NCBI GenBank assembly: GCA_033439685.1
Contig: JAUEDM010000002.1
Location: 5,642,001 to 5,706,000, forward strand
Source of the DNA: Apodospora peruviana
Taxonomy: Eukaryota; Ascomycota; Sordariomycetes; Sordariales; Lasiosphaeriaceae
Direction: 5' to 3'
Length of the DNA: 64,000 nt
The position numbers and the translations under genes were made by a program. The notes beneath the pieces are model-generated. The model saw only the letters and a program-made list of their open reading frames with translations, did no database searches and was not told the DNA's origin. This document shows, one piece after another, positions 57,138 through 64,000 of this stretch (the stretch's first letter is position 1; each line of letters starts with the position of its first letter).

Positions 57138-59037
57138 ATGGACACCGTCACCGCCGTCTTCACCCCTGATCCGGCCTGTTTTGCCTCGTCAAACTTGTGG
57201 CTCCAGACGACGCAATGCACAACGCAGTACCCGGCCTTTCAACCGAGACCGACAGAAGTCTTGACCGACCTCAAGTGTCCATACACCGTCTTGGGCCCGC
57301 GTCAGAATGGAGACAAGGCAGACAACTCGTGCTATCAGTATAATGCTTACACGAAGGCCGGGACCGCATACAGCGCGTGTCCACTGAGCATGACAGCCGC
57401 TGGCGAAGAGACAACGACCTTCTCAAGCGATATCACGCTCATTCAGACCGTCTGCTGCCCAGAGTGAGACCGAATCCAACGCACTTGCTACTACCCAAGT
57501 CACCACGATCAACAATACTGACATAATCGACAGTGCCTACAACTTCGCCGCACCGAGTGAGACTCCAGCCGTGTTTCCAAGCGCCATCGACAACATCACG
57601 TACTCCATGTACCTCAACACGGAGATCCTCTGCAAGGCAACATCAGTCCAGCAACTATCCGGCCAAACAGTTACTCTAACCCGCGCTACGACGCCCGAGG
57701 TAGCCACAACAGAAGCAGCCTGGGATAACGAGAACGGCATCCTCTTCGCCACCCCGCAGTACCTCCAAAAGTACATCTACAAAGGCGTCTCAACAACATC
57801 AACATGCTACGGCAACAGCTGTCCCGAGAAGCACAACCCTTTCGTCCCGCCCACACCCACGCCCACAAGATTCATCAAGGGCGCTGCTTACATCCCCCCG
57901 CCATCGCACCCACTGACCCAATTCACCCCAGCGCCATCCTGTCTCCCGTCCGCAGACAACCTCTGGCTCGTCTCCTCGAGCTGCTACCTCGCCAACGGCC
58001 CTTATCTCGAGTCCCCGCCATGGCTGCAATGCACCCTCACCGAGGCCGGCGAACCCGACATCAGCAAAACAGCCTGCTACCAAAACGGCGACAGCAGCAC
58101 GACCGGCCCCGACGGCACCGCGAGCTTCTACTCGACCTGTCCCGCGGGGTACACCGTCGCCCTGTCAGACACGTACAGACCCTTCGATGAGCCTAGATAC
58201 GGCGGGGATGTAACAAAAACCTACGACGCGGTGGTCTCGGCGTTCACCTGCTGCCCGACAGGTTTCGATTTCGTGTTGCGCGGCGACATCGACGAGAGCA
58301 CGACCGTGCACGACGGGACAGCGTTCACCGTCAACCTTTATCCCATGCCAATCTGCGTGCAGACCAGTGTCTCGGCTCTGGCGAGCCAAGAGGTCACGAT
58401 GAAGCTGTTTAGCGACGACCGGGTCTGGGACAGGAAATTACGGCCCCGTGAGACGGAAGCAGTGATAACGGATGCTCCGGTACCGACGACGACGACGACG
58501 GCCACGTGGGACGTCGAACACGACACCCTCTATGCGCAGGCCGAGCAGATTTCTTATGTCGTGTTCCACAAGACATATACGTGCTACGAGAGCTGCTCCG
58601 AGTATTTTACTTATTCGTACTACAATACTGATCCGGATGTCACGCCGCCTGAGACGACTAGTGTTCCTTCTGTTGCGAGGAGCAATGTGACTGTTTCGGG
58701 GACTGGGGGCGTCGGGACAGGAACGGGGTGGTATTATTACCCCATAGCCTCACAGACTGGGTTGGCTGGATTGGTCGAGGCTGACGTCAGCGATCATCTT
58801 GATGAAGAGGATCGTCAGAAGGTGCAGGTGTGGGATGCTGCTGCTGGAGGTAAGAATAGTGTGAAAGAGCGGCGAGGTATAATGGTGCCTCCGCCGGACA
58901 ATGAAGAGAATGAGAGGGCGCCGATACGGAGGAGTAAGTCTAGTAGCAGCGCGGATGGGTTATTAGGTGGCGGATGGAGGCTGTTGATGTCTGCGGGGGC
59001 GTTGTTGGCTGTTGCTGTTGTAGCTGTGTTGCTTTGA
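57138..59037 (+). CDS. Cysteine-rich surface-type protein with two related units
   Basis: Unrecognised protein of about 609 residues from the ATG at 57138. Exons are 57138-57463 and 57534-59037; the 70-bp intron has a GTGAGA donor, a TACTGACAT branch and a CAG acceptor, giving TVCCPDAYNFAAPS. Two halves resemble each other. Unit 1 has SNLWLQTTQC, then TVCCPDAYNF and ATTPEVATTEAAWDNENGIL. Unit 2 has DNLWLVSSSC, FTCCPTGFDF and ATWDVEHDTLYAQAEQISYV. Cysteine positions line up, so an internal duplication is likely. The C-terminus is basic then strongly hydrophobic (WRLLMSAGALLAVAVVAVLL), as in GPI-anchored or tail-anchored surface proteins. No signal peptide is visible at the chosen start (MDTVTAVFTPDPACF), so a short 5' exon may be missing. 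Function unknown. Confidence 0.72.
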
Positions 59038-60725
59038 TTTGTATACATGTATCTGCAGATCAGAAGCTGGAAAAGCAAATATATAAAAAAAACTTGAAAA
59101 AGGAAGTGCACCAGAGGTGAACCGAACAAGCTCACAACGCTGGCCTTTGGCCACCCACATGTAGGCTACCGGGGCAGGGTCCTACCCGGTAGGAGCAGGT
59201 TAATGGCTCGGGAAGTGAGAGGATTAACTACTGCGCCAAGTTGCATTGACGTTTTCTGATGTGAAAGACAAAGAGTTGAAGTAGATGATAAACCGCCTGT
59301 GGAGCTTCGGTCCTTCAAGCTGGGCAGGGCCGTTCATTTCTGTTAAAGCTGGAGTTCTTAGACTAAACGAGTGTGTACCTAGGATTGTAATACATTCCAG
59401 GTTGTATTTCTTTCCTTTCAACCATATACCTACTACTTAGCCTTGTGTCATTTCCTAGTCTGAAGGGTCATCTACAATCCATAACATAGGCATTTAGTAT
59501 AACTGGATTTCGAAACTTTGACATGGAATCTGCTGTAGATTGAATGTGAAATGTATCGATTCTTTATACAATTAAATAGCTTCGTTGGAATGAATAAAGG
59601 GAACTTGCAATATCAAATATCTAATGAGAGAGTTATAAGTGACTTTAATTAGAAGCATAACGTTACATGTATTAACGTTAAAGATATATATTCTGATTAA
59701 TATAATCACGCTACGGCAGACCACGACGCGATAAAGGGAATCCCTGTGACGGTCGGTGCGATTGAACCCTGATTGAATTGATTGCGACCGTTAACGGTAT
59801 ATAACCCATTAGAATTCCAAAGGCTGACTGACACCTTTGGTATTCTGGCATCTTTTTGCGATTGAGGGGGGTTGGGTGTAATGGTTTGGGTCATTGCACT
59901 GGCTCGTCACAATGCCCACTGGTTTGCTATGTAAGGTCTCTTTTTATCCCATTCTATAGGAAATAATCAACCTCTGGTACTTACAGAGGAGTGACCTAAT
60001 AAAAGAAGGGGGAATGTAATAAGGCCTTCGAACTAGCTTGTAAAAGGCAGTTTCAGAGCTGGTCAGTTGATTATCGAAAGTCTGCAGAGGGCTTTTTTTT
60101 TTGCAGGCACCAGAGGTTAACTACTCACCGTAAAATGGTTTAGATTTGCTTGCAAACAGCGTCGTGGGAGATTTAAATATTGCTCGTTATAAAATCAGGA
60201 GGCTGTCGAATTATTCATAGTAACACCAGAATCTGACACCCCATACCGCCACCAGCAACTCCCATAGCTGCAATGCCGATGATCCAAGGAGCCGCTGCTA
60301 TATTACCTATAGGTTCCCCTCAATTTCAATATTGTAAACCGTCCTGGATGCAGGTACAGTTACCGAAGAGGAGGGTATGCTGCACTGCAGGCCGGGACTT
60401 GTCCCGGCCCATTCTTCCGTTTACACACGATTCGCCCCTGAACATCCAATTGGACGACGATGCGTCTTATAGAGGTAATTGATCCTCGGAGCGGGTAGGT
60501 CCTCTATATTCCCCCTTCTCCATATATAGACCCCGCACAATAAATCGTTCTGGATCAATTCTATGGCCGTGATATGGTTGATAGATAAATATCGATGAAT
60601 GAGTTGAAGGGTATAAGTATGCCCATGGTGTTAGAAGATCCGGCTACAAAGCCACACTAATTTCATACCTACCTAGTCAGGAGTCTTGCAGCCACTTCAC
60701 TACTACACCAAGACCAAAACAAATC
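59038..60725. other. Spacer with AT-rich block
   Basis: Between two plus-strand genes. The stretch 59420-59720 is strongly AT-rich and full of TA steps, unlike the rest of the window. The remainder has a poly-T run near 60092 and short unsupported frames. It may be decayed repeat DNA. Confidence 0.45.
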
Positions 60726-61538
60726 ATGCTCTCCCTCTTCCTGACCGCGGCGTTGGTGGCCAACACCCTCGCCGCACCCGCTGTCGTGGTAGGACCTCGC
60801 GCCGACACGGCCTGCACGCGTGAAGCCCTCAAAGCACACGCGGCCACGCTCATCGCCGCCCAGACGGCCGGCAAGCCGGACAGCATCGTCGCCCTCACCG
60901 GCCCCGACTTCGTCTACACCGAGGACGCAAAGTCGGCCGACCTCGCGAAAGGCGTGCTCACCCTGCCGCTGCGCATCGACCACAGCCGCTCCATCTACGA
61001 CACGACGCAGTGCGCGACCTACAGCGAAATCATCTCGACAGACCCAAAGAACCCGCGCGTGGTCGGCACGCAGATGCGCTTCGACTCTTCGGCTAGCAAG
61101 CTGACCAAGATCGAGACCCTCGTCACCATGCAGGGCGACTGGCTCTTTAATGCCACGGCCACGAACATGTACGCCTCGCGCGAGGACACCCTCTGGACCG
61201 AGATCCCCGAGGCGCAGCGCGATTCCCGGGCGGTGATCCAGGCCGCCGGCGACGCCTACCTGGACTTGTTCAACAACAAGTCGACGGTCGTGCCGTGGGG
61301 CACGCCGTGCCAGCGCCTCGAGGGCGGCGCGTACACCGGCCGCGGCTCGCCGTCCGACAGCTGCAACGTCGGCGTTCCCAGCGGTGTGCCGATCGTGAAC
61401 CGCCGATACGTAATCGACGAGGTGCTTGGGACGGTTGATGCGTTTGTGACCTTTGCGTCGGTACCAGACAGCCACGAGTTTCGGGTTGAGAAGGGCAAGT
61501 TGCGCTTGGTGCACACGCTGACGGTTATGAGGAAATAA
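60726..61538 (+). CDS. Secreted DUF8021-type protein
   Basis: Predicted secreted protein of 270 residues with one exon. Residues 1-17 are a signal peptide (MLSLFLTAALVANTLAA). The mature part looks like the fungal DUF8021 family: CTREALKAHAATLIAAQTAG near its start, then LTGPDFVYTEDAK, IYDTTQCATYSEII, LVTMQGDWLFNA, AAGDAYLDLFNNKSTVVPWG, and RRYVIDEVLGTVDAFVTFA before the end. Four cysteines remain after cleavage, fitting two disulfides. The fold is probably an SnoaL/NTF2-like alpha+beta sandwich, which is inference. Proteins of this type are often encoded beside oxidative enzymes in fungi, but I see no such partner within 1.5 kb. The function is unknown. Confidence 0.8.
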   Translation: MLSLFLTAALVANTLAAPAVVVGPRADTACTREALKAHAATLIAAQTAGKPDSIVALTGPDFVYTEDAKSADLAKGVLTLPLRIDHSRSIYDTTQCATYSEIISTDPKNPRVVGTQMRFDSSASKLTKIETLVTMQGDWLFNATATNMYASREDTLWTEIPEAQRDSRAVIQAAGDAYLDLFNNKSTVVPWGTPCQRLEGGAYTGRGSPSDSCNVGVPSGVPIVNRRYVIDEVLGTVDAFVTFASVPDSHEFRVEKGKLRLVHTLTVMRK

Positions 61539-61800
61539 GTGGTAGCTATGTCTGTCGGTGCCTCTAGAGTGGTTGTTTGGTTGGGATGTTGGCCATGTGG
61601 TAGATACCATACTTAGGATTAGGGGTTCTACTAGTAGTTAGGGCAAAAGAAGACATGTTTGAAGCTATTTTTGTTATCCAGCAGGAATCCAGCCTCTGTC
61701 AAGATTCAATTATTGGTAGGAAGAAAAACATGGCGGATAACTCTTGTTCATCTACGAATCAGGCAGTTAGGTAGGTACCTAAGGTAGGTAACCGTCCCCA

Positions 61801-62290
61801 AATGCCATGGCTCAGCTAGTTGATAGCTGCCTCTTGCCCTCTCCCTTCCCTCCGTCTACTCCAAGAAATACCATGACTCAGCTAGTTAATAGTTAATATC
61901 TCTTCCCTTCCACACCTTTCCCCCTAAAAAGCCACGGGTCATCTAGTTAATGGTTGATGCCTCTTCCCTTCCTTCTGTCTGCCTTCTATCTGCCCCTAAA
62001 ATGCCACACGTCAGCTAGTTGATAGGTGATACCTCTTCTCTTCCCCAGGTCCGCCCACAAAATGCCACGGCTTACCTAGTTGATAGTCGGCACTTCTTCC
62101 CTTCTAACACTCTTCCTACTTACCTAAGAAAACTAAAACCAAAGCGATAACAAGAAAGATTCTCCCCTAAAATGCCAAGGCTCAGCAAGTTGATAGTTGA
62201 TACCTCTTCCCATTCCCCCTCTGGGGCAAACCACCCAAACCTCCGGTGCTCAGCTAGTTGATAGTCGATACCTCTTCCCATCGCTCCGGC
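61801..62290. repeat. Degenerate tandem repeat array, 60-70 bp period
   Basis: Seven copies of a unit built around CTCAGCTAGTTGATAG followed by a CTCTTCCC-like pyrimidine run, often preceded by AAATGCCACGG. The core starts at about 61811, 61877, 61938, 62010, 62071, 62181 and 62249. Spacing is 61-72 bp except one gap of 110 bp that holds an inserted A-rich stretch. Copies differ at several positions, so the array is old or under little constraint. Confidence 0.85.
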
Positions 62291-62421
62291 CCGGGCCAAC
62301 CACCCAAACCTCCACCTGCCCGCCCGCCACAGCCAACTAAGCGTTTGTAGTAAACTGGTTCCGGAACCTTGGAGTAGGTCCAGCCCGGGATAGCGTGAAG
62401 GTTCGCTTGTCGCACGTCCTT

Positions 62422-63225
62422 TCATCGGTCGAAGACTGTGCGCAGGCCAGAATTGTTGTCTTCGTCGAGTTTAGACGGGGACCTGTATGACTTCTCCCAC
62501 TTGGCACGCTGGGCCTCCGTACATTTGTTGTACACCAACCATGACTTATTCTCCTTTTGGTCGTGTTGCTTCACGTTGCCAAGTCCGCCATTATGGAGGC
62601 GAACGTTCAAGGGAAACTCGACCGGCCGTGGTCCTATGAACAGACTATAGACATCTGGCGAAACTCCTTGAATGCCTCCCAGGTAAGCATTCGGCGTTCG
62701 TCGTGCAGGATCCAAAGCTGCTTGAACATCCTAACGAAGAGCAGGATGTGCCTCGATATCTTTGACGGTTTGTCCATCGAGCCAAACACACGCGAAAGAC
62801 TCTCGAGCAAGAGAATGCCGGTGCCGTCACTGGCTACAGCGGACTTGGTCCAAAGGTTCATTTTCATGATAATGTCATATGTCGCCTCAACGACGGTATT
62901 GGCAATCTCAGTGATATTCTTGGATCCGTTGCTAGCTTTGTGGTACTGGGACGCGACGATCTTTGCTCTTTTCATCCGGTCGTACTAGGCATCGCTTTGG
63001 TCGGAGAATTTGGTGGCATTGGAGGCATGTGAGCTCCCAATTGACAGAGATCTGGACGTAGATGACTCTGTCTTCTATTCCTGGGGCTGATTGCTGGAGG
63101 ATCCGGCTGGCCCATAGTACGCCTGAGGAGGACCGGCAGAAGAACCTCCGCATGACGAAACCAAGACGCGTGTTGTATCTGTCCATTATGGAAATGTATG
63201 TGTTGCTTGGAGGTTGTGATGACAA
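62422..63225 (-). pseudogene. Possible decayed gene
   Basis: Three minus-strand open frames follow one another and overlap: 63225-62932, 62975-62634 and 62715-62422. The second (SKNITEIANTVVEATYDIIM, then FVRMFKQLWILHDERRML) and the third (YSLFIGPRPVEFPLNVRLHN, then WLVYNKCTEAQRAKWEKSY) have protein-like composition, but they are in different frames where they overlap (62634-62715), with no good intron between. A TAG acceptor stands before YDRMKRAK at the start of the second. I cannot name a family. A frameshifted remnant or an intron I missed are both possible; the plus strand also has an open frame here. Confidence 0.25.
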
Positions 63226-64000
63226 AGGAAGTTCACTGCTTCAAAAAGTAAAAAGTCTGTTTTGGAGGACCAGGCTTGTGAGGGCGGATGAGTTTGTGTT
63301 CTTGTCATCGACTCTTGACCGGTGAGTCGTGACCCAGTGGCCCTGGATCTGCCCGCAATTACCAAGACCTTAGAGGTTTATTTGCATGCACATCGGATGA
63401 CCTTTTAGTAATAATCATTATAGGATCAAAAAAGGACTAGTAGAAGAGCCTCCGTATGAGTGGTCTCGAGGATGACCATGGCCTGTGTTGCTCCGAAACA
63501 TGGTGTGAGTGCTTTCCTTCTGGCTGGGACTGCGGAGCAAGACGGGTGTTGACTGTGTTCATTGTACACAGCGGAAAGGCGGGTGGTGGTTGGAGACTGT
63601 GATAGCAGAGGACACTGCTTAAAGCAGGCAAATTAGTTTGGGAATTCTGAGTGAGGAGTCTGACGAGCATGACCTTGTGATGAACATTAAGAAGGGGGTT
63701 GATCTCTTTTCTCCATGGCTTACTATATTACCGGCATGACTGTGACGGCGGTCGCACATAACCTACTACAACTGCGCTAACACCCCCTCAATCCAAAGGG
63801 ATTTCGGAATTCCAAGGTGACAAGGCTTGGAATCTAGTGGGCTATATACTGCATGGGCCCAGGCCATGACAATGACCTTGTGATAAATAAGGGGTTTTGA
63901 TCTCTTGATTCTCTTCGATCTATGGCCTGTTATATTGGCCGGCAGGCATTGATAAGTTCCTCACGACTCTTGGGCCCTGTAATATCGTTTCTTGGGAAAA

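Larger units (their letters stand above)
61539..64000. other. Right-end spacer with repeat array and possible gene remnant
   Basis: This holds a degenerate tandem repeat (61801-62290) and a stretch with broken minus-strand frames (62422-63225). To the right of 63225 I see no gene. Confidence 0.5.

Noticed and set aside
59100..59165. tRNA-like A-box and T-loop sequence on the minus strand
   Set aside because: The T loop lacks the invariant A, and the stems do not pair over a normal length.
59706..59894. 62-codon minus-strand frame starting MTQTITPNPP
   Set aside because: Composition is protein-like, but it is short, isolated next to an AT-rich block and has no known match I can recall.

Overview
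This window is nuclear DNA of a filamentous ascomycete (Pezizomycotina), most likely a Sordariomycete. Genes are separated by long spacers. Introns are short (about 50-90 bp), with GTRNGN donors, CTRAC-type branch points and YAG acceptors. The gene set includes a HapX bZIP iron regulator, an AA9 polysaccharide monooxygenase with a fungal CBM1, a PTH11/rhodopsin-like membrane protein, an isoamyl-alcohol-oxidase-like flavoenzyme and a Ugo1 mitochondrial fusion protein. Exon joins were made by eye; each model quoted with a total length closes on a multiple of three, except the Ugo1 gene, which has one extra base.

Left half (1-30 kb), accessory and gene-poor. In order: an unknown two-exon protein (600-1711, minus); a small secreted 8-cysteine protein (2902-3521, plus); the AA9-CBM1 enzyme (4248-5312, minus); an 11-exon, 1489-residue CorA-like membrane protein (7621-12744, plus); a rhodopsin-fold/PTH11-like protein (13579-14869, minus); a secreted FAD-linked oxidase (16568-18483, minus); and two major-facilitator transporters (19732-21866 DHA1-like and 24746-26615 DHA2-like, both minus). 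The spacer from 26.6 to 30.3 kb has no supportable gene but carries a 264-bp element with 40-bp terminal inverted repeats, which looks like a MITE.

Middle and right (30-56 kb), mainly housekeeping. In order: cytosolic phenylalanyl-tRNA synthetase beta (six exons, minus); a very large intronless protein with a Sel1-like C-terminus (minus); HapX (minus); COG2 (plus); mitochondrial ribosomal protein uL1m (minus), divergent from cytosolic glutamyl-tRNA synthetase (plus); the Ugo1-like outer-membrane fusion factor (minus), with an apparent one-base homopolymer frameshift; mitochondrial [2Fe-2S] ferredoxin Yah1 (plus); and ribosome-biogenesis factor Rrp15 (minus). Translation, mitochondrial function and iron handling recur here: HapX controls iron use, and Yah1 makes Fe-S clusters.

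Right end (56-64 kb), accessory again. It holds a cysteine-rich surface-type protein built from two related units with a hydrophobic C-terminal tail (57138-59037, plus), a secreted DUF8021-type protein (60726-61538, plus), an AT-rich block that may be mutated repeat DNA, a degenerate tandem repeat array (about 61.8-62.3 kb) and a possible decayed gene at 62.4-63.2 kb. I found no CRISPR array, rRNA gene or convincing tRNA. I see no biosynthetic backbone enzyme, so the oxidase and transporters are not called a metabolite cluster.
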